Shown here: piece by piece, positions 27,116 to 36,155 of the stretch
Layout of the letters: each line of letters begins with the position of its first letter
How positions within the stretch are numbered: position 1 is the first letter of the stretch
Source of the DNA: JAVJSU01 sp040219275
GTDB taxonomy: Bacteria > Chloroflexota > Anaerolineae > Aggregatilineales > Phototrophicaceae
NCBI GenBank assembly: GCA_040219275.1
Contig: JAVJSU010000042.1
Location: forward strand, 62,001 to 126,000
Direction: 5' to 3'
Length of the DNA: 64,000 bases
Notes under the pieces: model-generated
What the model was told of the DNA's origin: nothing
Databases searched by the model: none
Seen by the model: the letters and a program-made list of their open reading frames with translations, nothing else
Translations under genes and position numbers: made by a program

Positions 27116-27955
27116 ATGGCTCCCATGTATGATTTTGGCGGCAACGGCACGGTGATTAACCTCGCGCTTGCCAACGGCTTCCCGCCACAAACGTATGCCC
27201 CTTTTGTTGATCCACTGACGCATGAGTATCGCGTGGTGTCTTTGTTACCGCGCGCACTATGGGGAGAAGCACCGCCACAAAAGCTGATTAACTGGAAAGA
27301 CCTCGTGGCGGAAGACCTCTCCAATGGACTGCGAGAACAACATCTGACGAACACCATTTTGATCGGGCATTCGTTCGGCGGGGTGGCTTCGATGTTGGCG
27401 GCGATCAGCGCACCAAAAGAACGGGTGAAGGCGGTCATTCTGCTTGATCCGGTGATTCTGCCACGTCCGGGCATGTGGATGATGCGTCTGTCTCAATTGA
27501 TGGGTGGCGAATGGGGCAACCCGATTGTAAAAGGTGCGCTCAGACGACAGGATCATTTTGAGAGTGTGGAAGCCGCTTACGAAAAGTTCAAAAAGAAACG
27601 CCTTTTCGCGGATTGGGATGACGCGGCGGTGCGGGGCTATGCGGAAAGTATGCTCCCTGCGGAAGACGGCGGGGTGAAATTGGCGTGGTCAAAAGCGTGG
27701 GAAGCCTATGTCTTTAAAACGCTGTATACCGGCACATGGAACGACGCGCATGATTTCCCATCAGATATTCCATTACTCATTGTACGCGGTGGCAATAGTG
27801 ACACATTTCTAAGCGGTGCGGCGGCACGGTTAAAGCGTTTAATCCCCCACGCGACACTTGTGGAAATCACCGGACATGGGCATCTGTTCCCGCAATCCGC
27901 GCCGGAGCAAACCCGCAAAATCGTCAGCGAGTGGTTGCACGCACAGGGCTTATGA
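27116..27955 (+). CDS. Alpha/beta-hydrolase
   Basis: A 279-residue alpha/beta-hydrolase. The oxyanion loop is near ALANGFPPQTYAPF, the nucleophile elbow is IGHSFGG, and the C-terminal histidine lies in GHGHLFPQSAP. The acidic residue is probably in VRGGNSDTFL. The start ATG has no strong ribosome binding site. Substrate unknown; it stands alone, framed by the repeat C element upstream. Confidence 0.85.
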   Translation: MAPMYDFGGNGTVINLALANGFPPQTYAPFVDPLTHEYRVVSLLPRALWGEAPPQKLINWKDLVAEDLSNGLREQHLTNTILIGHSFGGVASMLAAISAPKERVKAVILLDPVILPRPGMWMMRLSQLMGGEWGNPIVKGALRRQDHFESVEAAYEKFKKKRLFADWDDAAVRGYAESMLPAEDGGVKLAWSKAWEAYVFKTLYTGTWNDAHDFPSDIPLLIVRGGNSDTFLSGAAARLKRLIPHATLVEITGHGHLFPQSAPEQTRKIVSEWLHAQGL

Positions 27956-28147
27956 TAGGCATTTTTACACCGTTTATAGTGTGTTTCATGCACAAAACCT
28001 TGTTGCAACCGTGAGATCATCAGAAAAACGTTAACATTTATACATGCGTTTTGAGTTAAGATAGTGTACAATTTTAGTGTGGGGTGGCACGAACACTTCA
28101 CACCCTATGTATACCTTGATCGTTGAATGCTCAACAGGAGATGACCG

Positions 28148-28519
28148 TTGTCAAAGTCACGTACCGAACAACTGGTTGAACGCTTGCGCGACCTTCAGGC
28201 AAGCTCTGGCGACGTGGAAGCTGCGGCTATCGTCAGTGTGGATGGTCTGAGCATGGCATCCTCATTGCCCGCAAACATCGAAGAAGACCGTGTAAGCGCC
28301 ATGTCAGCCGCGATGCTCTCACTCGGTGAACGTATTTCGTCCGAATTAGGGCGTGGCGAACTGGAGCAAGTTATGGTTAAGGGAGAAAACGGCTACGTGA
28401 TTCTCACTGCGGTGGGGGAAGAAGCCGTGTTAACCGTGCTCGCGCGTGAAAATGCCAAGCTGGGGTTGATCTTCCTTGATGTGAACCGTGCGGTTGAAGC
28501 CCTGCAAAGTATCGTCTAG
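28148..28519 (+). CDS. Roadblock/LC7 domain protein
   Basis: A 123-residue protein of the roadblock/LC7 family, which in bacteria acts as a scaffold or GTPase partner (MglB-like). Motifs AAIVSVDGLSMASSLP and VLTVLARENAKLGLIFLD fit the fold. The start is a TTG, chosen because AGGAG lies 7 bp upstream; the nearby ATG at 28141 is out of frame. It is the first gene of a trio with a V4R protein and a response regulator on the same strand. Confidence 0.88.
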   Translation: MSKSRTEQLVERLRDLQASSGDVEAAAIVSVDGLSMASSLPANIEEDRVSAMSAAMLSLGERISSELGRGELEQVMVKGENGYVILTAVGEEAVLTVLARENAKLGLIFLDVNRAVEALQSIV

Positions 28520-28590
28520 CGTGTCTGCTACACGTCGCTACTACGTTTACCGTAAGCATCGACCTACGCAATTGAAAGAAGCCCGATCCC

Positions 28591-29238
28591 GTGCCATTGC
28601 TTGAACAGAGCGGTCTGTATTATCCGAATCGCTTCGCGCGCTGGTTTTTCCTTGCCACAACGGATGTGATGGGCAAGCATGGACTGAGCGCGGTGTTAAG
28701 CCTTGCCGGTTTGGAATCCTATACGGATAACCCCCCAACTGATGATATGGCGCGTCAATTTGATTTTGCCAATATTGCGGCATTGAATCAGGCATTGGAA
28801 GATATGTATGGTGCGCGGGGCGGACGGGGCATGGCATTACGGATTGGTCGTGCGAGCTTTACACAGGGGATGCGCCAATTTGGTGCGTTTTCCGGGATGA
28901 ATGCCGCCGCCTATCGTGAGTTGCCGCTTGAGAAGCACATCGAGATCGGTTTAAAAGCGTTGAGTGTGGTTTTTACCCGCTTTACCGATCAGGAATCGAT
29001 TCTGGAAGAAGAAGACGATGCCTACCTGATGCGGGTGGAAAACAGCCCGATGGTTTGGGGGCGCATTACCGATAAACCCGCCTGCCATATGCTGGTCGGT
29101 CTGATGCAGGAGTCGCTTCATTGGTCATCGATTGGGCATGAATTCCACGTACAGGAAACGTCCTGTCGGGCATCTGGTGGGGACGATTGTATTTTCAAGA
29201 TCAACAAGAAGCCGATTGGACTCATGCTTAAGCGTTAA
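28591..29238 (+). CDS. V4R (4-vinyl reductase-type) domain protein
   Basis: A 215-residue protein starting at a GTG. The C-terminal ~80 residues carry a V4R domain, with the typical small-ligand/zinc segment ETSCRASGGDDCIFKINK near the end. The V4R fold binds small molecules and is found in sensors such as XylR/DmpR, in bacteriochlorophyll reductases and in roadblock partners. The N-terminal part (YYPNRFARWFFLATTDVMG...) is of unknown fold. Between a roadblock and a response regulator, it probably is the ligand-sensing part of a small signalling module. Confidence 0.8.
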   Translation: MPLLEQSGLYYPNRFARWFFLATTDVMGKHGLSAVLSLAGLESYTDNPPTDDMARQFDFANIAALNQALEDMYGARGGRGMALRIGRASFTQGMRQFGAFSGMNAAAYRELPLEKHIEIGLKALSVVFTRFTDQESILEEEDDAYLMRVENSPMVWGRITDKPACHMLVGLMQESLHWSSIGHEFHVQETSCRASGGDDCIFKINKKPIGLMLKR

Positions 29239-29286
29239 CCAATTCGTAACAATAGGTTGAGTGTCAGTTCAGTAAGGGAGAGCACA

Positions 29287-30153
29287 GTGGAAAAACCTCA
29301 GATTTTGATTGTCGAAGATGATCTCGATTTATCCGAAATGCTGAACGCTTATTTCCGCGTGCAGAATTACGAGGTCTTTACCGCCGCATGGGGCGAAGAG
29401 GCTCTGCAACTCAGCCGCGATCATGAATTAGATATTGTGGTGCTGGATATTCGTTTGCCGGATATTGATGGCTATGAAGTTTGCCGTCAGCTACGTCAGC
29501 AACGCCGCACACAAGATACCCCGATTATCTTCTTAACTGAAAAGCGCGATCGGATTGATAAATTACAGGGGCTGGAATTGGGCGTGGTGGATTACATCAC
29601 CAAGCCGTTTGATATTCAAGAATTACGCCTCAGAATTCGTAATGCGCTGAACCGTGCCAACCGTCAAACGCTCGTCAATCCGGTGACGGATTTGCCGGAA
29701 GGGGCGATGGTGGAAGAACGCATCGCCAACCTGACCACGAATACTGACGCATGGGCGCTGTTGCAGGTCTCTATCAGTAGCCTCAGCAAATTTCGTGAGA
29801 TGTATGGCTTCGTGGCGGCGGACGACGTTCTGCGGGCGGTTACGCTGATGGTACGCAACGCCGTTCGTGAGCATGGTAACTCCAGTGATTACATCGGGCA
29901 TCTGGGACAGGAAACATTTATTATCATCACCACGCCGGATAATGTGACGCGCATCCGCGAACGGATTGAATCGCGCATCCGGCAATCGCGTGAATATTTC
30001 TACCCGTTGAAAGATCGGGATAAAGCCCGTGAAGCGATGGAAGCCAACCATCTGCAAATTTCTAGCGGTGCGGTTGACCATACCAAAGGACCGTTTGCGG
30101 ATTACGACGCGCTGATGGCGGCATTAAACGAAGCGACCACCCAGAATTTGTAG
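29287..30153 (+). CDS. Response regulator with receiver and degenerate GGDEF domain
   Basis: The start chosen is the GTG at 29287, since AAGGGAG lies 7 bp upstream. The receiver domain (~1-118) has acidic EDD, phospho-Asp in IVVLDIRLPDIDGYEV and the conserved lysine in ITKPFDIQEL. The C-terminal ~150 residues align with GGDEF diguanylate cyclases, but the active-site motif reads IGHLGQETFIIIT, not G-G-D/E-E-F, so it is probably catalytically inactive and may bind nucleotide or serve as a protein-interaction site. A terminator follows. Confidence 0.88.
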   Translation: MEKPQILIVEDDLDLSEMLNAYFRVQNYEVFTAAWGEEALQLSRDHELDIVVLDIRLPDIDGYEVCRQLRQQRRTQDTPIIFLTEKRDRIDKLQGLELGVVDYITKPFDIQELRLRIRNALNRANRQTLVNPVTDLPEGAMVEERIANLTTNTDAWALLQVSISSLSKFREMYGFVAADDVLRAVTLMVRNAVREHGNSSDYIGHLGQETFIIITTPDNVTRIRERIESRIRQSREYFYPLKDRDKAREAMEANHLQISSGAVDHTKGPFADYDALMAALNEATTQNL

Positions 30154-30184
30154 CCCTAATTTAGCGCGATAAAATTTCAATTCG

Positions 30185-30212
30185 TGGTCTCCTTAAGTGA
30201 GACCATTTTTTA
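30185..30212 (+). terminator. Rho-independent terminator after the response regulator
   Basis: Stem TGGTCTC / GAGACCA (30185-30191 and 30199-30205), loop of 7, followed by TTTTTTA. It ends the roadblock-V4R-regulator transcript. Confidence 0.8.
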
Positions 30213-30224
30213 TTTATGTTATCC

Positions 30225-30265
30225 AACAAAAAAGAGCGACCCCATAATTTACAGGGTCGCTCTTT
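30225..30265 (-). terminator. Rho-independent terminator of the sugar-binding protein gene
   Basis: A 12-bp perfect stem (AAAGAGCGACCC, 30231-30242 with 30254-30265), 11-base loop; on the minus strand it is followed by a run of Ts (A-run 30227-30233). It terminates the SBP gene and lies back to back with the plus-strand terminator. Confidence 0.85.
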
Positions 30266-30305
30266 ATTATTCAATCAGGTTGTGTGTACCGTTGAACCGT
30301 CGAAA

Positions 30306-31655
30306 TTATTCGAGGGATTCAAGGTCTTCCTGATAGATTTCGTTGGCTTCGTCCTGCGCGGTTTGCGCCGCTTCCATCACGTCCATCTCGCCGACGGTGA
30401 TGTTGGCGATGAAGGTATCCAGTGTTTGGGAAGCAGGGAAGTTGCGTTGGTGAATTGGCAAATTCCACAGGTTGATTTCGCCACTGATACGGGCTTCATA
30501 GATGCTGTTGAACTGCGGTGCGCCGGCGAGGAATTCTTCACTCAAGCCTTCCAGACCCGATTGGGTGTAAGGCTGATATTGCGTGAGTTCCGTCCATGTG
30601 ACCTGTGATTCGGTGCTAGCGAGGTGCTTGATGAACAGCCATGTTGCCAGTTGTTCTGCTGGCGTGGAGACGAACACACCCAGACTACGCATACTGGTTT
30701 GCAGGGTGCGGTTGCCTTCTGTCCACGGCACGGTAGTGTTTACCCAATTTTCGATGCCGCTACCGCTGGATTCGATGTCACCATTGATGAAAGGGACACC
30801 TGCCGTAGAACCGACTGCCATCGGATTTAAACCGAAAGCGAAATCTGCGGTGTTGACGAAAGAACCATCCGGCACATAAGCGCAACCGTTATTGTATAAA
30901 TCCTGGAAGAATTGACCCACTTCGATGAACGCGTCGTTGGTGAAGTCATAGGCATCGGCTTCTGCGTCGAAAATTTGACCGCCATTGGAGATTATGAAGG
31001 AATAAAGGTCGGTACCGCTGGTGCGGATGGGGAAACCCTGTACATCTTCGCCATTCGGACCTTCGAGTTCGGCGGCGGCACAAGACACAGCGGCAAATTC
31101 TTCTAAGGTTGCCGGAGGTGCATCAAAACCGAGTGAGTTCAGCATGTCCATATTGACGGACATCACGTTGAAGGACAAGCCGGTGGGCCAGGCAAGCAAT
31201 TCCCCGTTGAAGGGTCCGAATACGGGACGGTTACCATCAAGCAGAGATTGGTCAAGGTCAGCAACTTGTTCTTCGCTGAAGCCCCATGTAGGGTCATTGT
31301 AATAAGGATCAAGTGGAACGAGCACGCCGTCAAGGAAGTAACCCATCGCATCGTTGACGAAGGTTGCGCCAGCGAGGTTGGGCAATTCACCGGTGGTGAT
31401 ACCCGCGCTGATCTGGTCACGGACGGAGCTAGTGCTACCGAGGGCGACCTGCTCAACCGTAATGCCCCATTCGTTATCGGAATTAAAACGGTCTATGATT
31501 TCGTCAAGGGCTTCTTGCTGTGCGCCATCCCATTCATGCCAGTAGGTGATGGTCTGTCCGGTGGGATCAACGCTAGACAGGTCTTCCTGTGCGCTGACAA
31601 CGAAGCTCATCGCCAAAAGTGCGACGACTGCAAGTACAAATAAACTTTTACGCAT
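30306..31655 (-). CDS. ABC-transporter substrate-binding protein, family 1 (sugar)
   Basis: A 449-residue secreted binding protein with a signal peptide (MRKSLFVLAVVALLAMSFVVSAQ) and the family-1 start ITYWHEWDGAQQEALDEII. The fold and motifs (GELLAWPTGLSFNVMSVN, GGQIFDAEADAYDF) match UgpB/MalE-like sugar or glycerol-phosphate binders. GGAGAG lies before the ATG. No permease or ATPase is next to it, so it probably shares a transporter encoded elsewhere. Confidence 0.92.
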   Translation of the reverse strand: MRKSLFVLAVVALLAMSFVVSAQEDLSSVDPTGQTITYWHEWDGAQQEALDEIIDRFNSDNEWGITVEQVALGSTSSVRDQISAGITTGELPNLAGATFVNDAMGYFLDGVLVPLDPYYNDPTWGFSEEQVADLDQSLLDGNRPVFGPFNGELLAWPTGLSFNVMSVNMDMLNSLGFDAPPATLEEFAAVSCAAAELEGPNGEDVQGFPIRTSGTDLYSFIISNGGQIFDAEADAYDFTNDAFIEVGQFFQDLYNNGCAYVPDGSFVNTADFAFGLNPMAVGSTAGVPFINGDIESSGSGIENWVNTTVPWTEGNRTLQTSMRSLGVFVSTPAEQLATWLFIKHLASTESQVTWTELTQYQPYTQSGLEGLSEEFLAGAPQFNSIYEARISGEINLWNLPIHQRNFPASQTLDTFIANITVGEMDVMEAAQTAQDEANEIYQEDLESLE

Positions 31656-31949
31656 TGAGTCTCTCTCCTAAAATGAGTTGGTAGACTAACAACCCCGGCG
31701 ACACCTCTTGCCAGAGTTTGCAATATCTTACACCGCGATATGCGATGGAGGGTCCAAAATTGTGTGTGTCATGTCGCAAGGCATAAACCTCGCACATCGC
31801 GCCCATTATGCCAGCGGAATGTTAAGAGAAATCAAAGAAACCGCTTGGATTTCCAAACTGTAACCTGTATTGTGCAATCGTCAAAATATTTTGTTGAATC
31901 AATACGATGTTTGGTGAATATGTTCGGTATTGGTGGTATGAGGTGGCTT

Positions 31950-32723
31950 TTAATTCTCGTGTTGATCTGTTTGGCTGGCGAAATGGGCGGACACCTGCAT
32001 TTGTTGTAGCCAATTACGAACTTCTTCCGGCAAATTCATGGCATCCGCTAGCGTGGTGATCTGTGAATAGGCATTTTCCAGTGTTGCCTGTAACCGCACG
32101 TCAGATTTCGTATAGGTCTTCATCAACGTTTGCCAGCGGGCTAGCAATTCCTGTGCATTGTTGTGGTCAGGATCACCCGCTAGATGTGCTTGAATATCTT
32201 GAAATAGCTGTTTCCACATTTCGCCGAGTTGCTTCTGTTCTTCGAGCGTGCCCTGTGTGATCGTGCGGATATCTTCCTGTTGTCCGTCGGTCAAAAATTG
32301 CTCTATCCAGTTTGTTTGATTGCTCATGTGAACCTCCATAATAATATGAACGAATTGTTCCATGTCGAACGTTTCTGCTGTATTGATTGATTTTTCCACA
32401 CTTTCTATCGTTCGGATGAGTCGTTGTAATTGACACACTTTTTCTTTTAATGCCTGTTTTTGACGCGCCAACATGTCTGGAATCTCATCCGGCTGTGTAG
32501 TGAGAACGCCTTTAATATCTGCTAACGACAATCCGATTCGTTTTAGCGTGATGATTTGCTGAAAGCGTGCAAAATCTTGCTCACTATATAAGCGTCTGCC
32601 CGCTGTTGTATGGGCGTTCGGCTTAAATAACCCGATTTTGTCGTAATACTGTAACGTCCGCACACTGACACCAACCCGTTTTGCGAATGCACCCACGCTT
32701 AAAAGTGTTTTATTTTGCGTCAT
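31950..32723 (-). CDS. MerR-family regulator with TipAS-type ligand domain
   Basis: A 257-residue regulator starting at the ATG 32723 (GAGGTGGG ribosome binding site; a GTG two codons upstream is also in frame). The N-terminal winged HTH (LLSVGAFAKRVGVSVRTLQYYDKIGLFKP, then ARFQQIITLKRIGLSLADIK) and following coiled coil are classic MerR. The C-terminal ~125 residues are all-helical and fit the TipAS antibiotic-recognition domain. Such regulators respond to amphipathic drugs or peptides and usually act on their own promoter, seen at 32752-32782. The SBP gene lies 294 bp downstream on the same strand. Confidence 0.9.
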   Translation of the reverse strand: MTQNKTLLSVGAFAKRVGVSVRTLQYYDKIGLFKPNAHTTAGRRLYSEQDFARFQQIITLKRIGLSLADIKGVLTTQPDEIPDMLARQKQALKEKVCQLQRLIRTIESVEKSINTAETFDMEQFVHIIMEVHMSNQTNWIEQFLTDGQQEDIRTITQGTLEEQKQLGEMWKQLFQDIQAHLAGDPDHNNAQELLARWQTLMKTYTKSDVRLQATLENAYSQITTLADAMNLPEEVRNWLQQMQVSAHFASQTDQHEN

Positions 32724-32751
32724 TCCCACCTCTTTAACACGCCACCATTAC

Positions 32752-32782
32752 AGTATAAATGATGACGTTACGTCACATACAA
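32752..32782 (-). promoter_or_regulatory. MerR-type promoter with 19-bp spacer and palindromic operator
   Basis: Read on the minus strand: -35 TTGTAT (32777-32782), exactly 19 bp of spacer (32758-32776), then -10 TATACT (32752-32757). The spacer contains a near-perfect palindrome TGACGTAACGTCA (arms 32763-32768 and 32770-32775 around one central base). The over-long spacer with a dyad is the hallmark of MerR-activated promoters. It ends ~28 bp before the regulator's ATG, so the gene appears autoregulated. Confidence 0.8.
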
Positions 32783-32958
32783 GCGCCACTTTAGCTTATG
32801 TTGAGTCACGGGATGCTCATTCAGCACTTATAAAAGCGTCCTCGTTATTTAACCTTATTTCGATAAAATCATTGTTTTCACGATGTTCATGCTCTTTATG
32901 AATAACGTGGAGCATCTAACCAACTAAATGGATACATACAAGGGAAGGTTGATTTCTC

Positions 32959-33384
32959 ATGGCAGTACGTTCAGCAGAAGCAAAATGGAGCGGCACCTTA
33001 CAAGAAGGCAAGGGCAACGTCAAATTGGAAAGCGGTGCATTCGAGGGCGCATATTCCTTCAGCAGTCGCTTTGAAGAAGGCACAGGCACAAATCCAGAAG
33101 AATTGCTCGGCGCGGCACACGCCGCCTGCTATAGTATGGCATTAAACGCGGCGTTAGGTCGTGCGGACTTCACGCCTGAATATGTGAAAACCACCGCCAA
33201 AGTTCACATGGTCAAGACGGACGCTGGATTGACGATCACAAAGATTGACCTTATCACCGAAGCGAAAATCCCCGACATTGACGATGCGACCTTTCAGGAA
33301 CACGCAGAAGGCGCTAAGACGGGTTGCATTATCTCCCGTGCGCTTTCCGCAGTAGAGATGAGCTTAGAGGCGACCTTAGTCTAA
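32959..33384 (+). CDS. OsmC-family peroxiredoxin
   Basis: A 141-residue OsmC/Ohr family protein with AAGG ribosome binding site. The two redox cysteines expected for the family are present: Cys57 in HAACYSMALN and Cys123 in KTGCIISRAL, with the GTGTNPEELLGAAHAAC family signature. OsmC reduces organic hydroperoxides with dithiol partners. Divergent from the MerR regulator, so it may be a member of the regulated set, although no second MerR-type site was found. Confidence 0.94.
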   Translation: MAVRSAEAKWSGTLQEGKGNVKLESGAFEGAYSFSSRFEEGTGTNPEELLGAAHAACYSMALNAALGRADFTPEYVKTTAKVHMVKTDAGLTITKIDLITEAKIPDIDDATFQEHAEGAKTGCIISRALSAVEMSLEATLV

Positions 33385-33424
33385 ACTTCGGTTACTGAAT
33401 TCCTCAATACCTGTTTTTAATGCG

Positions 33425-33458
33425 ATTGCCGGATTCGTCTTTGTCCGGCAATTTTCAT
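33425..33458 (+). terminator. Rho-independent terminator of the OsmC gene
   Basis: Stem ATTGCCGGA / TCCGGCAAT (33425-33433 and 33444-33452), 10-base loop, followed by TTTCATTTTT. Located 41 bp after the stop. Confidence 0.7.
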
Positions 33459-33641
33459 TTTTCCCCGTAAAATGACAATGATTTATTGCCCCTAAGTGTT
33501 TTATAAAGGTGCGTTCATGTTGCATTGTTCTCATCAGATGTAACGTAAGTTCATAAAGATGCCGTTAGTGGGCTTAACAACGGTCAGGTTTTCGTGTATC
33601 ATGACTCGCCGTGTTTGTAACATCACCCGGAGTCAATATTG

Positions 33642-34946
33642 ATGAATAATAACCGCAGAAGTTGGACCGAAAGAATTACAATTTACGTTGGGATTGGGCT
33701 AGCCGTGTTGATGGGCTTGTCGCTCGTCCTACCGGCGTTAGACCAAAATCGTAATCAGGTCGTTACACCACCACCTGTCGAACCAACCGCAACCGCCACA
33801 CCCGATTATCCTGACCCCATCACAGATTTTAGTAGTATTTCATTTGATGAAGCTGTTTATTTGCATCCGTCAGGTTTATTTACGATTGCCGTACCCACCG
33901 GCTGGCAACCGACGCAACCGTTTAATAACGGTGTGCAAGCTCAGGCGAACTTGAATAATCCTGATGCTTTGAGCGTCATAGAATCCTATTTACAAACGCC
34001 CAATGTGCCGATTAACTCACTTGAAGACTTGAGCGCACAATTCACATTCTCCAGCCTGTCCAGCAGTTGGGCGCGTTATACCAATTGGGAAGAACTCTCG
34101 CGTGAACTTGATGTGGAAAATAATCGGGTAGCGATTGACTTCCGTTTAAGCCGTGGACCGGAAAACTTCTTCGCCCAGCATGTGGCGTGGTATGACGATG
34201 ATTATGTTTATGTTGTGCGCGTAGTGGTACCGGAAAACGCAACGGAATTACTCTTTTACATGGTCGAGCAGATGATCCCGACGCTCAGTCCGCTCCCGCA
34301 GTTCCGCGATTCACCGCTGGCGTTCACCGCCTATTTTGACGAAACCAACGAACACATTTTGCGCTACCCGCAATCATGGAGCGTTACCGATAGCGCACCC
34401 GGTCAGCCGACGAGTATTGAAGGCGACGGCGTGGCGGTGCGTGTTGAATTGGGCGATGCACCTATCGCTGATGAAGCCGCCGCTACCGCCTATGCAGAAG
34501 GGTTGCGCCCCGGCGTAGAAGTGACCAGCGTAGAAACCATCACCCGCACCGGTGGCGAGGGCTATTCAGTCGCTTATACTTACAACACACCGGATGGTGA
34601 TGCTGTGAGCGGTTTAGTCCTCTTGCTGAATGGTGAAGACGATCAATTGCATATCGCCAACGTGATCGTCGAAGGCACCGCGCTTGACCTCAATAGCGAC
34701 GAAGCAGGGGAAACCTATGCGGATGTCGTGAACTCAATGGCGACATTCTCGCTCTTGCAGGGTTTGAATTTGTGGCAACCCCCTGCGCCTCCTGCGCCGG
34801 AAGTGACACCCACCCCCGTAGTGGAAGTTGAAGCCACCCCGGAAATGGAAATGACCGAAGAAGCCACTCCAGAAGCGACACCGGAAATGGAAATGACCGA
34901 AGAAGCGGCTTCTGAATCCACACCGGAAGCTACCGAAGAGGGCTAA
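33642..34946 (+). CDS. Membrane-anchored protein with repetitive Glu-rich tail
   Basis: A 434-residue protein starting at the ATG 33642 (GGAG upstream). One membrane segment lies near the N-terminus (IYVGIGLAVLMGLSLVLPAL), then a Pro/Thr-rich linker, and two related ~160-residue globular regions, the second near AFTAYFDETNEHILRYPQSW, that resemble PsbP-like domains. The C-terminal ~45 residues repeat TPE-MEMTEEA, a low-complexity acidic tail. The function is unknown; it probably faces the outside of the cell. Confidence 0.7.
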   Translation: MNNNRRSWTERITIYVGIGLAVLMGLSLVLPALDQNRNQVVTPPPVEPTATATPDYPDPITDFSSISFDEAVYLHPSGLFTIAVPTGWQPTQPFNNGVQAQANLNNPDALSVIESYLQTPNVPINSLEDLSAQFTFSSLSSSWARYTNWEELSRELDVENNRVAIDFRLSRGPENFFAQHVAWYDDDYVYVVRVVVPENATELLFYMVEQMIPTLSPLPQFRDSPLAFTAYFDETNEHILRYPQSWSVTDSAPGQPTSIEGDGVAVRVELGDAPIADEAAATAYAEGLRPGVEVTSVETITRTGGEGYSVAYTYNTPDGDAVSGLVLLLNGEDDQLHIANVIVEGTALDLNSDEAGETYADVVNSMATFSLLQGLNLWQPPAPPAPEVTPTPVVEVEATPEMEMTEEATPEATPEMEMTEEAASESTPEATEEG

Positions 34947-34973
34947 ACGCGCTCTGCAATATCAGTAACCCCG

Positions 34974-35004
34974 AACGGGTAGGCGCAATGTCTACCCGTT
35001 TTTT
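34974..35004 (+). terminator. Rho-independent terminator
   Basis: Stem AACGGGTAG / CTACCCGTT (34974-34982, 34992-35000), loop 9, T6 run. It ends the PsbP-like gene and separates it from the macrodomain gene. Confidence 0.85.
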
Positions 35005-35099
35005 GTTGGGTATCTACAAATCCAAACCGAATTTTAAGTGTTCGTTTTGCATAGAAACTGTATACTGAACTCAGTGATATTCATGATAATGCGGATCAA

Positions 35100-36023
35100 A
35101 TGATAACTTACGTCAGCAGTGATATTTTGCAGAGTCCGGCGCGGGTGCTCGTCAACGCGGTCAATACCGTCGGCGTGATGGGCAAGGGTGTTGCGCGGGA
35201 TTTTAAGCTGTGTTTTCCAGAGATGTTTGAAACTTACCGTGAGCAATGTCAGCAAGGTGATTTTGCCATCGGACAATTGATGCTCCACCGTACCACACAT
35301 AAATGGGTGCTCAACTTCCCGACGAAAGAACATTGGCGCTCACCCTCGCAGATCGCGGACATCGAATTGGGCTTGCAGTCATTTGTCGCCACGTATTCAC
35401 AGATGGGCATTACCTCAGCCTCGTTTCCGCGCTTAGGCTGTGGCGCGGGCGGGCTGGATTGGGATCGCGAGGTGCGCCCGTTGATGGAAGCCTATCTGCA
35501 CCGTCTGCCTGTGGCGACTTATATCCACGAATACGATGAAGACGACCCGTTCTTCCCGGAAGATCGCAATATCCGTACCATCCGCGCATGGTTGGAAGGT
35601 GATCCGCAGACGGTGGATTTTAGTAAATTCTGGCGCGACATTACCCGCTTATTGAAGAAGAAATCCAAATTCACCACATTAGATGGTGAGCGCAAATTTA
35701 GCGTGGGGCAGGATAAACGCCGCAGAGGGCAGAATCTCGTCTTACTGTCTGACGCGCCCAATCCGCTTTTCTTATCCGAGAGTTTGCTGGTGGATTTGTG
35801 GATTTATGTGCGCTCCGCCGGATACGCCCATACCGCCAATTTGCCCGGTGGCTTGGATGAACACGCTGATTTAATTGTCGCCTTGCTCTGTCAGCTGGAG
35901 TATGTGCGTCCGGTGACTCTGCTGGGCGATGATGGGATGCAACGGCTAGGGTTACACTACATTCCGCCAACCAGCAAACACGGGTCGGTTGAGCAGATTA
36001 AAGTTGATCTGGCGACATCGTAA
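35100..36023 (+). CDS. Macrodomain protein (DarG-like)
   Basis: A 307-residue protein with a DarG-type macrodomain in the first ~155 residues: VLVNAVNTVGVMGKGVARDFK and LNFPTKEHWRSPSQI, with Lys76 in the position of the DarG active-site lysine and PRLGCGAGGLDWDREVRPL. DarG removes ADP-ribose from thymidine in DNA and serves as antitoxin to DarT. The C-terminal ~150 residues (from DPFFPEDRN) are not a known DarG tail; no function is assigned. The next gene, 132 bp downstream on the same strand, is a TIR-DarT fusion. Confidence 0.85.
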   Translation: MITYVSSDILQSPARVLVNAVNTVGVMGKGVARDFKLCFPEMFETYREQCQQGDFAIGQLMLHRTTHKWVLNFPTKEHWRSPSQIADIELGLQSFVATYSQMGITSASFPRLGCGAGGLDWDREVRPLMEAYLHRLPVATYIHEYDEDDPFFPEDRNIRTIRAWLEGDPQTVDFSKFWRDITRLLKKKSKFTTLDGERKFSVGQDKRRRGQNLVLLSDAPNPLFLSESLLVDLWIYVRSAGYAHTANLPGGLDEHADLIVALLCQLEYVRPVTLLGDDGMQRLGLHYIPPTSKHGSVEQIKVDLATS

Positions 36024-36155
36024 TTAGGTGAACGAGGCGACTTCCTTGCTCGCAAATATTGGATAACTGTCGCAGGATTGATTGTTCTATCCCGCAATAG
36101 TCAGTTCAACTAAAGCCGTACTATACTGGCACTCTAACGAAACAAAGGTCAGCAG

